DNA of 38,539 nucleotides from Nitrobacter sp. Nb-311A (GCF_000152905.1 NZ_CH672420.1:160101-198639); one strand, 5' to 3'. Positions 15,748 through 26,587 are shown, numbered from the stretch's first letter. Program-made: numbers and translations. Notes: generated from the letters alone by a model not told the origin.

Positions 15748-15914
15748 CCGAAGTTTTCATCAAAGGGTGCTATGGCGTGGGTTTTCGAGCGAAGCGGATG
15801 CCGGTTCGCGCGAGGGAAACGCGTCAAAACGGCAATCCAGAGCTGCGCTTCTGATGCGATCAGAAGCGAAAAGGCTTTAGCCAGGGACATTCGAATTTTG
15901 GACTCGGGACACTA
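15748..15914. repeat. Mosaic of dispersed repeats filling the uppS-cdsA gap
   Basis: The 296 bases between uppS and cdsA hold no gene. Three repeat blocks can be seen. TTCCGAAGTTTTCATCAAAGG (15748 on) matches 62-82 with two changes. The block near 15781-15830 (GTTTTCGAGCGAAG.GGAT.CCGGTTCGCG) matches 31487-31535. The palindrome CGCTTCTGAT-GCG-ATCAGAAGCG (15846-15868) reappears as the lpxB terminator stem. The mosaic ends CGGGACACT (15906-15914), three bases before the cdsA GTG. It is similar in kind to rhizobial intergenic mosaic elements. Confidence 0.7.
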
Positions 15915-15916
15915 GC

Positions 15917-16759
15917 GTGGATCAGGATCAACTCGCGCCGGTTGCCGCAAGCGGATCGCAAAATCTCAGGATGCGCATCATTGCAGCGCTGGTTCTCGCG
16001 CCGGCTGCGATTGCGATCGCCTGGATCGGCGGACCGTTATGGATCGCGCTTGTCACGCTCGCGGCGATCGGCATGTACGTCGAATGGCTGACGATCGTCG
16101 GCGCCGCGCAGGAAAAGCAGACGGTTGCCGCCGGGATCGCGGCTCTTGTTGTGTCGGGTCTTTGCCTGACGTTCGGATACGGTACGTTTTCGTTGGTCGT
16201 GCTTTTGGCCGGCGCCGGGACGGTTGCCGCCATGTCGCGCCGGCTGCGCCTTTGGTCTGTGGCCGGGTTCTGTTATGCGGCGGCGGCTGCCTTTGCGTCG
16301 GCGCAGGTGCGCCTCGACGGCGACTATGGATTTGTCGCGTTGATGTTTGTGCTATTGGTGGTGTGGGCTGCCGATATCGGGGGATATTTCGCGGGCCGCG
16401 GAATCGGGGGACCGAAGTTGTGGCCTCGCGTCAGTCCGAAGAAGACATGGGCCGGTGCGGGAGGCGGCTTTGTGGCGAGCCTTGCAGTTGCCGCCGGATT
16501 TTCGGCTTTCGGTTTTGGAAATCTGACGTCCTTGCTGCTGCTCGGGGCGGTTCTGTCAATCGTGTCGCAGTCGGGCGATCTATTTGAATCTGCGGTCAAG
16601 AGACGTTTCGGGGTCAAGGATTCCAGTCAGATCATTCCCGGTCACGGCGGGCTGCTCGACCGTCTCGACGGCTTTGTCGCGGCGATCGTGTTCGCCATGC
16701 TCTATGGATTTCTGCTTGGCGATGCCGATGGCATCGGTCACGCTCTTATGGGTTGGTGA
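15917..16759 (+). CDS. cdsA: Phosphatidate cytidylyltransferase (CDP-diglyceride synthase)
   Basis: Integral inner-membrane enzyme that turns phosphatidic acid and CTP into CDP-diacylglycerol, the precursor of all phospholipids. The 280-residue protein has about seven or eight hydrophobic spans. The CdsA signature lies near residues 213-250 and reads [20 protein letters not shown], then [14 protein letters not shown], with the metal-binding Asp residues intact; VSPKKTW is the upstream conserved block. The start is GTG 15917, directly after an intergenic repeat, and no Shine-Dalgarno is visible, so translation initiation here is unusual. The next gene, dxr, starts five bases after the stop. 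Confidence 0.93.
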   Translation: MDQDQLAPVAASGSQNLRMRIIAALVLAPAAIAIAWIGGPLWIALVTLAAIGMYVEWLTIVGAAQEKQTVAAGIAALVVSGLCLTFGYGTFSLVVLLAGAGTVAAMSRRLRLWSVAGFCYAAAAAFASAQVRLDGDYGFVALMFVLLVVWAADIGGYFAGRGIGGPKLWPRVSPKKTWAGAGGGFVASLAVAAGFSAFGFGNLTSLLLLGAVLSIVSQSGDLFESAVKRRFGVKDSSQIIPGHGGLLDRLDGFVAAIVFAMLYGFLLGDADGIGHALMGW

Positions 16760-16763
16760 GGTA

Positions 16764-17987
16764 ATGAGTGCTGTTCCGTTGAAGAACGACAAGCCAGTTG
16801 AGGCTGGCGTCAGGACCGTGACGGTTCTGGGAGCGACGGGATCGATCGGCGACAGCACGATGGATTTGTTGCGTGGCGCGCCCGGCCGCTATCGGGTCGA
16901 GGCCCTTACCGCCAACTCCAATGTCGAGGGCCTTGCCAAACTGGCGCGCGAATTCGATGCGCGGTTTGTGGCGGTCGCGGATACCGCTCGCTTTGGCGAA
17001 TTAAAGGATGCGCTCGCTGGCAGCGGCATCGAGTGTGGCGTCGGCGAAAGCGCGATCATCGAGGCCGCTTCGCGCCCGACCGACTGGCTGATGGCCGCGG
17101 TGAGCGGCGCGGCCGGATTGAAGCCCGCGCTTGCAGCCGTTGATCGAGGAACAACGATCGCGCTTGCGAACAAGGAGTGTTTGGTTTGTGCGGGCGATTT
17201 CTTCATGCAGCGCGCCGCTAAGGCAGGAGCTTGCATCCTGCCAGCGGACTCCGAACACAATGCCCTGTTTCAGGCGTTGAGTTCCGGGAATCGCGATGAG
17301 CTTACGCGCGTCATCATCACCGCGTCTGGGGGGCCGTTTCGCACCTGGGCCGCGGCTGACATCGAGAATGCCACCCTTGCGCAGGCGCTGAAGCACCCCA
17401 ACTGGAGCATGGGACGGAAGATCACCATCGATTCGGCATCGATGATGAACAAGGGACTGGAAGTTATCGAGGCCGCTTGTCTGTTTGCGCTCGAGCCCGA
17501 GGAGATCGATGTCCTGGTTCACCCGCAATCCATCATTCACGGCATGGTCGAGTTCTCCGACCGATCCGTCGTTGCTCAACTGGGCACCCCCGACATGCGA
17601 ACGCCGATCGCACATTGCCTCGGCTGGCCTGAACGTATTGCCGGACCGGCGGTGAAGCTCGATCTCGCCAGTATCGGACAGTTGACGTTCGAGGCGCCGG
17701 ATTTCGCTCGTTTTCCGGCCTTGCGACTCGCCTATGACGCGTTAAGGACAGGGAATGGCGCAACCACGGTCTACAATGCCGCAAACGAGATTGCCGTCGC
17801 GGCGTTTATCGCCGAGAAAATCAGGTTCGGCGCCATCGCGCGGCTGGTCGAGGCCACCATGAATGACTGGGTCCGGGCGGGAAATCTCGCGCCCTTGTCG
17901 TCGGCTGATGATGCCATCGCCGTTGACCATAACGCGCGAAATATGGCTGCATCGCTATTGCCTCAAATTGCCGCAATGGCATCCTAG
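16764..17987 (+). CDS. dxr: 1-deoxy-D-xylulose 5-phosphate reductoisomerase
   Basis: Second enzyme of the MEP pathway, converting DXP to MEP with NADPH; the products feed UppS and quinone synthesis. The NADPH loop is VLGATGSIG (Gly23 to Gly29). [12 protein letters not shown] and [15 protein letters not shown] are the metal and substrate block, with Glu and Asp for Mg/Mn binding. ASGGPFR is the flexible active-site loop start, and [23 protein letters not shown] with [13 protein letters not shown] follow. The open frame continues upstream to 16584 inside cdsA, but ATG 16764, with GAGG just before it, gives the standard length of 407 residues. It is coupled to cdsA. Confidence 0.96.
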   Translation: MSAVPLKNDKPVEAGVRTVTVLGATGSIGDSTMDLLRGAPGRYRVEALTANSNVEGLAKLAREFDARFVAVADTARFGELKDALAGSGIECGVGESAIIEAASRPTDWLMAAVSGAAGLKPALAAVDRGTTIALANKECLVCAGDFFMQRAAKAGACILPADSEHNALFQALSSGNRDELTRVIITASGGPFRTWAAADIENATLAQALKHPNWSMGRKITIDSASMMNKGLEVIEAACLFALEPEEIDVLVHPQSIIHGMVEFSDRSVVAQLGTPDMRTPIAHCLGWPERIAGPAVKLDLASIGQLTFEAPDFARFPALRLAYDALRTGNGATTVYNAANEIAVAAFIAEKIRFGAIARLVEATMNDWVRAGNLAPLSSADDAIAVDHNARNMAASLLPQIAAMAS

Positions 17988-18140
17988 CGGGTATTCCTAA
18001 GCAGATATTGATTTTGAGATCGGAATACGCGCCAGTTATTAATTGAGAGCATTTTCTTAAGGCTAACCGGATTTCACTAGCCGGAAGATGCCTGGGCGCG
18101 GACCGTGAACAGGGCCGCCGGCACTGGACGAGGGAAACGG

Positions 18141-19292
18141 ATGGCCGAGTTTTTTCTTCATAGTTTCAATACCCTAAGTTCAGGCTTGATCGGCTACATC
18201 GTTCCGTTCCTGTTTATCCTTACCGTCGTCGTTTTCTTTCACGAACTCGGCCACTTTCTCGTCGCCCGCTGGGCGGGCGTGAAAGTGCTGACGTTTTCCG
18301 TCGGCTTCGGCCCCGAGCTGGCCGGCTTCAACGACAGGCACGGGACGCGCTGGAAACTCTCCGCCATTCCCTTGGGCGGATACGTCAGGTTTTTTGGCGA
18401 TGATTCCGAAGCCAGCACCCCTTCGAACACGGCCTTGGCCTCCATGACCGCGGAAGAGCGTGAGAACAGCTTTCATCACAAGAACGTTGGCCGGCGCGCC
18501 GCGATCGTTGCCGCAGGACCCATCGCCAACTTTATCCTCGCGATTCTCATTTTCGCCAGCCTGTTCACGTTTCTCGGTAAGCCCAGCACGACAGCGCGGG
18601 TAGACGCGATCCAGGCCGGCAGCGCCGCCGAAGCGGCCGGTTTCAAGACCGGCGATATCGTGATCGCGATCAATGGCGACAAGATCGACAGCTTTTCCGA
18701 CATGCAGCGGATCGTCGGTACCAGTGCCGGCGAGACGATGACATTCGCAGTAAAGCGAGGCGATTCCATCATCGATCTCAAGGGAGTGCCGGAGCTCAAG
18801 GAGATCAAGGACCGGTTCGGAAACACGTATCGGATCGGCGTTCTTGGAATTTCGCGCGCGACGTCGCCAGGAGACGTCACGACGGAATATGTGAATCCGG
18901 CCGCGGCAGTATGGTTGGGAGTTAAGGAAACCTGGTTCGTGATCGACCGCACGATGGCCTATATCGGCGGAATTTTCACGGGGCGCGAGGCCGCCGACCA
19001 GGTCGGAGGACCGCTTCGAATCGCTCAGATCTCCGGTCAGGTCGCCACGATCGGCACCGCTGCGCTGATTCATCTCGCCGCCGTACTTTCCGTATCGATT
19101 GGACTGCTGAACCTGTTTCCGGTTCCATTGCTGGATGGCGGACACCTTTTGTTCTACGCGGTGGAAGCGGTGCGTGGTCGGCCGATCTCCGAGCGTGCCC
19201 AGGAGGTGGGCTTTCGAGTCGGGCTCGGTCTGGTGCTAATGTTGATGGTTTTCGCCACCTACAACGATATCCTGCATCTGGCTGGATCGTGA
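18141..19292 (+). CDS. rseP: Site-2 intramembrane metalloprotease RseP
   Basis: Inner-membrane zinc protease that cleaves anti-sigma factors and remnant signal peptides. The zinc motif HELGH (His34, Glu35, His38) lies in the first membrane span. The third zinc ligand is in FPVPLLDGGHLL (Asp332) in a later span. One PDZ domain between them (about residues 125-215) contains AEAAGFKTGDIVIAING, and the GYVRFFGDD edge is the family MRE-beta loop. The start at ATG 18141 has GAGGG (18131-18135); an in-frame ATG at 18105 has no signal and would add 12 residues. It is 153 bases after dxr and upstream of bamA, the conserved envelope order. Confidence 0.95.
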   Translation: MAEFFLHSFNTLSSGLIGYIVPFLFILTVVVFFHELGHFLVARWAGVKVLTFSVGFGPELAGFNDRHGTRWKLSAIPLGGYVRFFGDDSEASTPSNTALASMTAEERENSFHHKNVGRRAAIVAAGPIANFILAILIFASLFTFLGKPSTTARVDAIQAGSAAEAAGFKTGDIVIAINGDKIDSFSDMQRIVGTSAGETMTFAVKRGDSIIDLKGVPELKEIKDRFGNTYRIGVLGISRATSPGDVTTEYVNPAAAVWLGVKETWFVIDRTMAYIGGIFTGREAADQVGGPLRIAQISGQVATIGTAALIHLAAVLSVSIGLLNLFPVPLLDGGHLLFYAVEAVRGRPISERAQEVGFRVGLGLVLMLMVFATYNDILHLAGS

Positions 19293-19565
19293 GTCGGGTG
19301 GGATGAGGAAAAAATCCCTCGTTTGCTTCCAGCCGCCCGCCGCTCTGAAATTCTTGGAATCGGTCACGTTTGATTCTGGCTGGGCTTGATCAGGATTCGT
19401 CGCCACTCGGGCGTGACTTATGGGCAACGTCTTGGAATTAAATTGGAATTGCATTGCGAAAGGCCGTTTGCCACTACAGGAAAATTGGCTACAAGCAGCG
19501 CGAATGGGAATCTGCCGTCTGATGGGGAACCGGGCGGCGTCAGAATTGATAAGGGCGCGTTGCGC

Positions 19566-22094
19566 ATGAATGTTGGAATGCGAGTGTTAAAGGGGATATT
19601 GCTCGCCGCCCTGATTGCCATTGTCGTGCCGGTCGCTGCCGTCGTGACCGTCCCGCTTGTGTCCTCCCCCGCCGTTGCCCAGACGCTGTCGTCGATCTCG
19701 GTCGAGGGGAACCGGCGCGTCGAGTTGGAGACGATCCGTTCCTATTTCAAGCCGGATGCCAGCGGGCGCCTTGACCAGGCCAGCATCGATGGCGCCTTGA
19801 AAGCGCTGATCGAGACCGGCCTGTTTCAGGATGTCAGAATCAACCGGGTGGGGAACGGGCTGGTGGTCTCGGTCATCGAGAACCCGGTCATCAACCGGGT
19901 TGCCTTCGAAGGCAACAAGAAGGTGAAGGACGATCAACTGAAGTCGGAGATTCAGTCCAAGCCGCGCGGTACGTTTTCCCGTCCGATGGTCCAGTCCGAC
20001 GTCCGGCGAATCGTCGAAATCTATCGCCATTCCGGCCGCTACGACGTGCGCGTCACCCCCGAGTTCATCGAACAGCCCAACAACCGCGTCGATCTCATCT
20101 TCACGATCGTCGAAGGAGACAAGACCGGCATCGCCTCGATTGAGTTTATCGGCAACCAGGCGTTCTCGTCTTACCGTTTGAAGGACGTTATCAAGACGCA
20201 CGAGTCGAATTTTCTCAGCTTCCTGGGCGGAGGGGACACCTATGATCCCGACCGGGTCGAAGCCGACCGCGACTTGCTGCGTCGTTTTTATCTGAAGCAC
20301 GGCTATGCCGATGTTCAGATCATCGCGGCCCTGACTGAATATGATCCCGGTCGCCACGGATTTCTCGTGACCTTCAAGATTGACGAAGGCCAGCAGTACC
20401 GCGTCGGATCGGTGGCGATCGAGTCGTCGATTCCGACGTTCGACGGAAATTCGCTGCGCAGTTTTTCTCGTGTCCACGTCGGAGCGCTCTACAACGCCGA
20501 AGCACTCGAGAAGTCCGTCGAGGAGATGCAAGTCGAAGCGTCGCGGCGGGGATATGCCTTCGCGGTCGTGCGTCCGCGAGGTGATCGCAACTTCGATGCC
20601 CATACCGTCTCAATCGTATTCGCGATTGATGAGGGACCGCGAACCTATATCGAGCGCATCAACATCAGGGGCAACACCCGGACGCGGGACTATGTGATCC
20701 GGCGCGAGTTCGACATTTCGGAGGGCGATGCCTACAATCGGTCGCTGGTGGATCGTGCGGAGCGCCGCCTGAAAAACCTCGACTTCTTCAAGACGGTCAA
20801 GATCACGACCGAGCCCGGCTCCTCCAGCGACCGCGTGATTCTCGACGTCGAGGTTGAAGACAAATCGACCGGCGATTTCTCGGTGTCCGGCGGCTTTTCC
20901 ACGACTCAGGGCGCACTTGCGGAAGTCAGCGTCTCCGAGCGCAATTTGCTCGGCCGCGGTCTGTATGCGAAGGCCTCGGTCCAATACGGGCAATGGGCGA
21001 GGGGATATTCGCTGTCGTTTGTCGAGCCGTTCCTGCTGGACTATCGTGTCGCGCTCGGGCTCGATCTTTACCAGCGCGAACAGCTCTCCAACCAGTGGAT
21101 TTCCTATAACATGAAGACGCTCGGATTCAGTCCGCGGCTGGGTTTCGGCCTGCGCGAGGATCTGACGTTGCAACTGCGTTATTCGATCTTCCAGCAGGAG
21201 ATCGGTCTGCCAAGCGCCATGCGGAACTGCAATAACAACTTCGGCAGTCCGAACTACAATCCCTCGCCTGCCTTCATGAACGCCAACGGCATCTGGGATG
21301 GTTCGAGCCTCGGCTGCTACTCCGACGGCGAAGCCTCTCTGCCGATCCGCCGGGAGTTGGAGCGCGGCCGGACGCTGACCTCGATGCTCGGGTACACGCT
21401 GACCTACAACACCCTCGATAACAATAAGAACCCGACCGGCGGTCTGTTGATCGATTTCCGGCAGGATTTTGCTGGCGTCGGCGGCGACGTCAAGTATCTG
21501 AAGACGGCACTCGACGCGAAGTATTATCAGCCACTGGTCTCCGACATCGTCGGCCTGATCCATCTGCAAGGCGGTATTCTGAACAATGTTGGCGCCTATG
21601 CCGGACAGAACGGAATCCGAATGCTGGATAACTTTCAGATGGGACCAAATCTGGTGCGCGGCTTCGCGCCATATGGCATAGGTCCGCGCGATATCAATTT
21701 CCTGAGCACGAGGGACGCCTTGGGTGGCACCAAGTACTGGGGCGCATCGGTCGAGTTGCAGATGCCGTTCTGGTTCATGCCCAAGGAAGTTGGCCTGAAG
21801 GGCGCCGTTTATGCGGACGCCGGCTCGCTCTGGGGGTACCAGGGACCGACGTCGTACGCACTGACCAACGAATTCAATATGCCCGGCTGTGTGCCAAGCA
21901 CGTCAAGCACCAGTCCAGGCACTTGTGCGGGTCTTCAGCTTGACGACACCAATGTGGTCCGAAGCTCGGTCGGCGTCGGCCTGATATGGCAGTCTCCGTT
22001 CGGTCCGCTTCGCTTCGACTATGCGGTGCCGATCACGAAGGGCAGGTACGACCGGGTGCAGGAGTTCAGGTTTGGCGGCGGAACCACGTTCTGA
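19566..22094 (+). CDS. bamA: Outer-membrane protein assembly factor BamA
   Basis: Core of the BAM complex, which folds beta-barrel proteins into the outer membrane. Starting at ATG 19566 gives 842 residues with a signal peptide ([18 protein letters not shown], cleaved after PAVAQ). Five POTRA domains follow to about residue 420, each with a G-x-x-R/K hairpin such as [33 protein letters not shown] and [11 protein letters not shown]. The C-terminal 16-strand barrel includes [13 protein letters not shown] (the VRGF/Y lid motif) and ends in a terminal aromatic strand, [10 protein letters not shown]. The frame is open upstream to 19386, but those residues do not form a signal peptide. The 273 bases before it hold no other gene. 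Confidence 0.96.
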   Translation: MNVGMRVLKGILLAALIAIVVPVAAVVTVPLVSSPAVAQTLSSISVEGNRRVELETIRSYFKPDASGRLDQASIDGALKALIETGLFQDVRINRVGNGLVVSVIENPVINRVAFEGNKKVKDDQLKSEIQSKPRGTFSRPMVQSDVRRIVEIYRHSGRYDVRVTPEFIEQPNNRVDLIFTIVEGDKTGIASIEFIGNQAFSSYRLKDVIKTHESNFLSFLGGGDTYDPDRVEADRDLLRRFYLKHGYADVQIIAALTEYDPGRHGFLVTFKIDEGQQYRVGSVAIESSIPTFDGNSLRSFSRVHVGALYNAEALEKSVEEMQVEASRRGYAFAVVRPRGDRNFDAHTVSIVFAIDEGPRTYIERINIRGNTRTRDYVIRREFDISEGDAYNRSLVDRAERRLKNLDFFKTVKITTEPGSSSDRVILDVEVEDKSTGDFSVSGGFSTTQGALAEVSVSERNLLGRGLYAKASVQYGQWARGYSLSFVEPFLLDYRVALGLDLYQREQLSNQWISYNMKTLGFSPRLGFGLREDLTLQLRYSIFQQEIGLPSAMRNCNNNFGSPNYNPSPAFMNANGIWDGSSLGCYSDGEASLPIRRELERGRTLTSMLGYTLTYNTLDNNKNPTGGLLIDFRQDFAGVGGDVKYLKTALDAKYYQPLVSDIVGLIHLQGGILNNVGAYAGQNGIRMLDNFQMGPNLVRGFAPYGIGPRDINFLSTRDALGGTKYWGASVELQMPFWFMPKEVGLKGAVYADAGSLWGYQGPTSYALTNEFNMPGCVPSTSSTSPGTCAGLQLDDTNVVRSSVGVGLIWQSPFGPLRFDYAVPITKGRYDRVQEFRFGGGTTF

Positions 22095-22126
22095 CAGTGA
22101 ACACGACGCGCACCGCGACAGACGGA

Positions 22127-23215
22127 ATGACGCAACCGGCATTCTTTAAGCGGCCGTTGCCGTCGACTTTAGCGGAGATTGCCGCATCGACGGGAGCGCA
22201 GTTGGTCGATGCGTCCCGCGGCTCCCTTCGAATTACAGGCCTGGCCTCGCTCGACCAGGCCGGGCCTATGCATCTCGCGTTTTTCGACAACCATAAATAT
22301 GCCGAGCAACTTGCGGCGACGAAGGCGGGCGCCTGTCTGGTCAGTCCGCGCTTCGAAGCTGATGTTCCAGGCCATGTGGCGGTCCTGCGTTCGAAGGCTC
22401 CGTTTCGTGCCTTCGTAAGTATCGCCCGTGATTTCCATGCCGATACGTTGCGGCCACAGTCCTGGTTCGACAACGCGGCTGTCGCTGCGTCCGCCGTCAT
22501 CCATCCGTCCGCGCATCTCGAAGACGCGGTCGTAATCGATCCGCTGGCGGTGATCGGCCCGGAAGTGCAGATCGGGACCGGTTCGGTTATCGGCTCCGGT
22601 GCTGTGATCGGCCCAGGCGTCCGGATCGGCAGAAACTGTAACGTCGGCGCTGGAACGACGATTCAAGCCTCCTTTATCGGCAACAATGTTCTCATTCACC
22701 CCGGCTGCCATATCGGGCAGGATGGCTACGGTTTCATTTTCTTTAGCTCGGAAGGTCATGTGAAAGTCCCGCAGACCGGACGCGTGCTGATCCAGAACGA
22801 TGTTGAGATCGGCGCGGGCACGACCATTGATCGCGGCAGCCTGCGAGACACGGTTATCGGAGAGGGTACGAAGATCGATAATCAGGTTCAGATCGGACAC
22901 AACGTGACGATCGGCCGGCGCTGCCTGCTGGCGGCGCAGATTGGTCTGGCGGGCAGCCTGACGATCGGCGATAACGTTGCGCTCGGGGCAAAGTGCGGGA
23001 TCAATAATCACCTCCATATCGGCGACGGCGCGCAGGTGACCGCCATGAGCGCGGTCAAGGACGATATTCCTCCAAACGGCCGGTGGGGCGGTCATTTTGC
23101 AAAGCCGACCAAGCAATGGTTTCGCGAGATCATTGCGGTGGAACGTCTCGTGCGCGATGGTGCTCCCGGTGCCGGGTCGGCCGAAGCCGCTTCAAAGGAC
23201 CGAGTTAGCGAATGA
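22127..23215 (+). CDS. lpxD: UDP-3-O-(3-hydroxyacyl)glucosamine N-acyltransferase
   Basis: Third enzyme of lipid A synthesis; transfers the second hydroxyacyl chain from ACP. The N-terminal uridine-binding domain (about 1-100) precedes a left-handed beta helix of hexapeptide repeats (for example [20 protein letters not shown]). The catalytic His is H258 in [14 protein letters not shown], and GQDGYGFIF is the acyl-binding insert. ATG 22127 is preferred; GTG 22097, three bases after the bamA stop, is an in-frame alternative that would couple the two genes. The length of 362 is normal. It is followed by fabZ and lpxA, the classic lipid A cluster. Confidence 0.96.
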   Translation: MTQPAFFKRPLPSTLAEIAASTGAQLVDASRGSLRITGLASLDQAGPMHLAFFDNHKYAEQLAATKAGACLVSPRFEADVPGHVAVLRSKAPFRAFVSIARDFHADTLRPQSWFDNAAVAASAVIHPSAHLEDAVVIDPLAVIGPEVQIGTGSVIGSGAVIGPGVRIGRNCNVGAGTTIQASFIGNNVLIHPGCHIGQDGYGFIFFSSEGHVKVPQTGRVLIQNDVEIGAGTTIDRGSLRDTVIGEGTKIDNQVQIGHNVTIGRRCLLAAQIGLAGSLTIGDNVALGAKCGINNHLHIGDGAQVTAMSAVKDDIPPNGRWGGHFAKPTKQWFREIIAVERLVRDGAPGAGSAEAASKDRVSE

Positions 23216-23234
23216 AGGATCGAGGTGCCGAGTA

Positions 23235-23690
23235 ATGGAGTCGCCGGTCAGGTTCGAGCACGTGGACATTGCCACCATCCTCAAGACCCTTCCTCATCGT
23301 TATCCGTTTTTGCTGATCGACCGGGTTCTCAATATTCGGGCCGACCATAGCGGGATCGGCGTGAAGAACGTCACGGTCAACGAGCCTGCGTTTCAGGGGC
23401 ACTTTCCGGAACGACCGGTTTATCCCGGAGTGCTTATGATTGAGGGCATGGCGCAGACGGCTGGCGTTATTGGTATCATGTCGGTGGAGGGCACCGAGAA
23501 GCCGCGCGCTGTTTACTTTCTCACGATCGACAAATGCAAGTTTCGTAAACCGGTCGTGCCCGGCGATATTGTCGAATATCACATGCGCAGCATCGGGCGC
23601 CGCAAGACGATGTGGTGGTTTCACGGTGACGCCAGGGTGAACGGCACGATCGTCGCGGAGGCCGACGTCGGCGCGATGCTGACCGACTGA
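23235..23690 (+). CDS. fabZ: 3-hydroxyacyl-ACP dehydratase FabZ
   Basis: Hot-dog-fold dehydratase of fatty acid synthesis; competes with LpxA for hydroxyacyl-ACP and so balances phospholipid and lipid A production. The 151 residues contain the [13 protein letters not shown] entry strand and the catalytic segment [20 protein letters not shown] with His56 and Glu70. The start has GAGG (23222-23225) nine bases before the ATG; the longer open frame belongs to the lpxD region. Its stop overlaps the lpxA start by one base (TGATG), so the two are translationally coupled. Confidence 0.97.
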   Translation: MESPVRFEHVDIATILKTLPHRYPFLLIDRVLNIRADHSGIGVKNVTVNEPAFQGHFPERPVYPGVLMIEGMAQTAGVIGIMSVEGTEKPRAVYFLTIDKCKFRKPVVPGDIVEYHMRSIGRRKTMWWFHGDARVNGTIVAEADVGAMLTD

Positions 23691-24496
23691 TGAGCAGGAT
23701 CGATCCTACCGCCCGGATTGAAGATGGCGCCGTGATCGGAGAATCGACGGAGATCGGGCCGTTCTGCATGGTCGGCTCCCATGTCGTCCTCGGTCCGAAC
23801 TGCCGCCTGATCTCGCATGTGTCCATCACGGGACACACAACCATCGGCGCCAATTGCACGATCCATCCGTTCGCCGCGCTCGGTGGCGCGCCGCAGGATA
23901 TGGGTTACGAGAACGAGCCGACGCGCCTTGAGATCGGTGATGGCTGCACGATCCGTGAAAGTGTGACGATGAACGTCGGCACGCCCAAGGACGTCGGCGT
24001 GACACGAATCGGCGCGCGCGGATTCTTCATGAGTTACAGTCATGTCGGCCACGACTGCCAGGTCGGTGATGACGTGATTTTTGCCAATTCGGCAACGCTG
24101 GGCGGACACTGCAAAGTCGGGGATTTCGTCTATATCGGCGGTCTTTCCGCCGTGCATCAATTCGCGCGTATCGGCAGGCAGGCCATGATCGGCGGTCTCA
24201 CGGGCATCCGCGGCGATGTCATTCCCTACGGCTTCGTCAATGGCCAGCATGGCCATCTTGAAGGTCTTAACGTTGTCGGCATGAGGCGGCGTAAGTTCAC
24301 CCGCGAGCGTCTCGCCAAGGTCAGGTCGTTCTATCAGGAATTGTTTTACGGGCCAGGTCTCTTTGCAGACCGTCTCCAGCGCGTCCAATCTCATGCGTCG
24401 GACGATCCTGCCATTGAAGAGATTCTAGCGTTTATTGGCGAGGATAAGCATCGTCCTCTCTGTCTTCCGGAGGGCGGGCCAAACAGATCCGCATAG
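23690..24496 (+). CDS. lpxA: UDP-N-acetylglucosamine acyltransferase LpxA
   Basis: First enzyme of lipid A synthesis, O-acylating UDP-GlcNAc. The 268-residue protein is an almost uninterrupted left-handed beta helix of hexapeptide repeats (ISHVSITGHTTIGANC, VGTPKDVGVTRIG). The catalytic His is H121 in SYSHVGHDCQVGD. HQFARIGRQAMIGGLTGIRGDVIPY is the acyl-ruler region, and a helical C-terminal domain (about 195-268) follows. It overlaps fabZ by one base and is followed 19 bases later by lpxI. Acyl chain specificity cannot be read from the sequence by eye. Confidence 0.97.
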   Translation: MSRIDPTARIEDGAVIGESTEIGPFCMVGSHVVLGPNCRLISHVSITGHTTIGANCTIHPFAALGGAPQDMGYENEPTRLEIGDGCTIRESVTMNVGTPKDVGVTRIGARGFFMSYSHVGHDCQVGDDVIFANSATLGGHCKVGDFVYIGGLSAVHQFARIGRQAMIGGLTGIRGDVIPYGFVNGQHGHLEGLNVVGMRRRKFTRERLAKVRSFYQELFYGPGLFADRLQRVQSHASDDPAIEEILAFIGEDKHRPLCLPEGGPNRSA

Positions 24497-24515
24497 CGGA
24501 GCCGGCGTGCCAATC

Positions 24516-25373
24516 ATGACTGATCGCGTTTCGGATACTTCCTCTCCGATCGGCTTGATTGCCGGCGGCGGGGTGTTGCCGTTCGCGGTTGCCGATTCGC
24601 TGACTGCGCGAGGCCTCAAACCCGTCTTCTTCGCCCTGAAGGGCGTATGCGACCCCGAAAGAGTATCGCATTTCCCGCATCACTGGATCGCGGTCGGCCA
24701 GATCGGGAAGGTGGTGCGGCTGTTGCGCGCGGAAAACTGCCGCGACCTTGTTTTCATCGGTACGTTGGTTCGTCCGGCGCTGTCGGAGATTCGCCTGGAC
24801 TGGGGGACCATCCGGGTCATGGGACAGGTTTTGGCGGCGTTTCGGGGCGGCGATGACCATTTGCTGTCGGGGATCGGCCGCATTCTCGAGCGCGACGGTT
24901 TTCGAATGATGGGGATCAAGGATATCGCGCCGGATCTGCTGATGCCTGCGGGATGCCTGACCCGGAAAACGCCGGATCGATCCGCGGCCGCTGACATAGC
25001 CAAGGGGCTGGACGTGCTGCGCGCCCTCAGTCCCTTCGACGTCGGGCAGGCTGTGGTCGTGATTGACGGTCATGTGATCGGCGTGGAAGGCATCGAAGGA
25101 ACGGATGCGCTTTTGGCTCGTGTCGCCCAACTGCGCGCCGAAGGACGAATCCGTACCAAAGCCGCGCGCGGCGTGCTTGTGAAGGCGCCAAAGCACGGAC
25201 AGGATTTGCGCTACGATCTGCCGACGCTAGGCCCGCAAACAATCGAGAATGCAGCCGCCGCCGGTCTGGCTGGCCTGGCCGTTGTCGCCGGTAATACCCT
25301 CGTCGCAGAACCTCAGGCGCTGGTCGGCAAGGCGGACGCATCAAACCTGTTTGTTGTCGGGCTGTCTGCATAA
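24516..25373 (+). CDS. lpxI: UDP-2,3-diacylglucosamine pyrophosphatase LpxI
   Basis: Hydrolyses UDP-2,3-diacylglucosamine to lipid X and UMP, the step carried out by LpxH in enterics and by LpxI in most alphaproteobacteria. The 285-residue protein opens with the LpxI N-terminal block IGLIAGGGVLPFAVADS. The C-terminal DUF1009 domain includes VVVIDGHVIGVEGIEGTD, KAARGVLVKAPKHGQDLRYDLPT and the closing GLAGLAVVAGNTLV. GTG 24507, five bases after GCGGAG, is a plausible alternative start adding three residues. The lpxB start overlaps the stop codon, as expected for consecutive enzymes of one pathway. Confidence 0.93.
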   Translation: MTDRVSDTSSPIGLIAGGGVLPFAVADSLTARGLKPVFFALKGVCDPERVSHFPHHWIAVGQIGKVVRLLRAENCRDLVFIGTLVRPALSEIRLDWGTIRVMGQVLAAFRGGDDHLLSGIGRILERDGFRMMGIKDIAPDLLMPAGCLTRKTPDRSAAADIAKGLDVLRALSPFDVGQAVVVIDGHVIGVEGIEGTDALLARVAQLRAEGRIRTKAARGVLVKAPKHGQDLRYDLPTLGPQTIENAAAAGLAGLAVVAGNTLVAEPQALVGKADASNLFVVGLSA

Positions 25374-26587
25374 TGCCGGAGGAGGCATCCACAAATCTTC
25401 CCCTGAAAATATTCCTCATCGCAACGGAAGAGTCCGGCGATCGCCTTGGCTCCAGCCTGATGAAAGCTCTGCGTCGGCGGCTCGGCGGCGGCGACTCCGT
25501 ACGGTTCGAAGGCGTCGGCGGTCAGTCAATGGCGCGGGAAGGTCTGGTGTCGTTGTTCCCAAGCGATGAGCTATCGATCATGGGATTCGCAGCCGTGGTG
25601 AAGCGGCTTCCGATGATCATCCGGCGAATTCACGAGACGGCGGATGCCGTTATCGCCTCTGCGCCCGACATGCTCGTCATTATCGATAGCCCCGACTTCA
25701 CGCATCGCGTTGCAAGACGGGTGCGCGCCCGGCGCCGCGGCTTGCCGATTGTGGACTACGTCTCCCCTTCGGTGTGGGCGTGGCGGCCCGGCCGGGCGCG
25801 GGCCATGCTCGGCTATGTGGACCACGTTTTGGCGCTGCTGCCGTTCGAACCGGAAGCATATTGCAGGCTCGGGGGGCCGCCCTGCACCTATGTCGGCCAT
25901 CCGCTGATCGAGCAGGTCGAATTGCTGCGGCCGGATGCACGGGAACGTCAGCGGCGCGATGCGTCCCCCCCGACGCTTCTGGTATTGCCCGGAAGCCGGC
26001 GCAGTGAAATCCGTCATCACCTTTCCGTCTTCGGCGAGACCATTGAGGTGCTGAAGCAGAGCAACCCCGACATCGACGTGATTTTGCCCACGACGCCGCA
26101 TCTCGTCGACGAGGTCACAGCGGCGCTCGCAAGGTTGCCGGGTCGAGCAAGGATCGTGGTCGGAGAGGATGACAAGCGCGCCGCGTTCCGCGTTGCACGA
26201 GCGGCGCTTGCCAAGTCGGGCACCGTGACGCTCGAGCTTGCCTTGGCCGGCGTTCCGATGGTTGCCGCATACAAAGCGGGTAGGGTTGAGGCGTGGATCG
26301 CGCAGCGTGTCATTCGCGCCTCATCGGTCATTCTGGCCAATCTCGTGATCGGCGAGAATGTCATTCCTGAATTCCTTCAGGATGACTGCGTGCCGGACAA
26401 GCTCGCGACGGCGTTGCGCGAGGTTCTGACGGATTCACCGATGCGGCAGCGTCAGCTCGCGGCGTTCGCCAGGCTCGATGCGATCATGGCCACCGGGCAG
26501 CGCTCGCCGAGTGAGCGCGCGGCCGATATCGTGATCGAGGTCATGCGGGAGTCGCGGCGGACGGACTTAGGCGAGCAGCGGATATGA
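25373..26587 (+). CDS. lpxB: Lipid-A-disaccharide synthase LpxB
   Basis: GT19 glycosyltransferase that joins lipid X and UDP-diacylglucosamine into the lipid A disaccharide at the inner membrane surface. Key blocks are IATEESGDRLGSSLMKALRR at the N-terminus, IDSPDFTHRVARRVR, YVSPSVWAWRPGRA, the CTYVGHPLIEQ segment, LLVLPGSRRSEIRHH and ALAKSGTVTLELALAGVPMV, the nucleotide-sugar site. The length is 404 residues. It starts on the TAATG overlap with lpxI and ends inside the last co-directional block; a strong hairpin starts at its stop codon. Confidence 0.96.
   Translation: MPEEASTNLPLKIFLIATEESGDRLGSSLMKALRRRLGGGDSVRFEGVGGQSMAREGLVSLFPSDELSIMGFAAVVKRLPMIIRRIHETADAVIASAPDMLVIIDSPDFTHRVARRVRARRRGLPIVDYVSPSVWAWRPGRARAMLGYVDHVLALLPFEPEAYCRLGGPPCTYVGHPLIEQVELLRPDARERQRRDASPPTLLVLPGSRRSEIRHHLSVFGETIEVLKQSNPDIDVILPTTPHLVDEVTAALARLPGRARIVVGEDDKRAAFRVARAALAKSGTVTLELALAGVPMVAAYKAGRVEAWIAQRVIRASSVILANLVIGENVIPEFLQDDCVPDKLATALREVLTDSPMRQRQLAAFARLDAIMATGQRSPSERAADIVIEVMRESRRTDLGEQRI

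Noticed and set aside
15496-15915. Open frame running from uppS through the uppS-cdsA gap
   Set aside because: Its second half is read from dispersed palindromic repeats and its first half overlaps uppS; no ribosome site.
19301-19319. Terminator after rseP (GGGAT..ATCCC)
   Set aside because: Only a 5-bp stem with an A-rich loop and no T-run; too weak to call.
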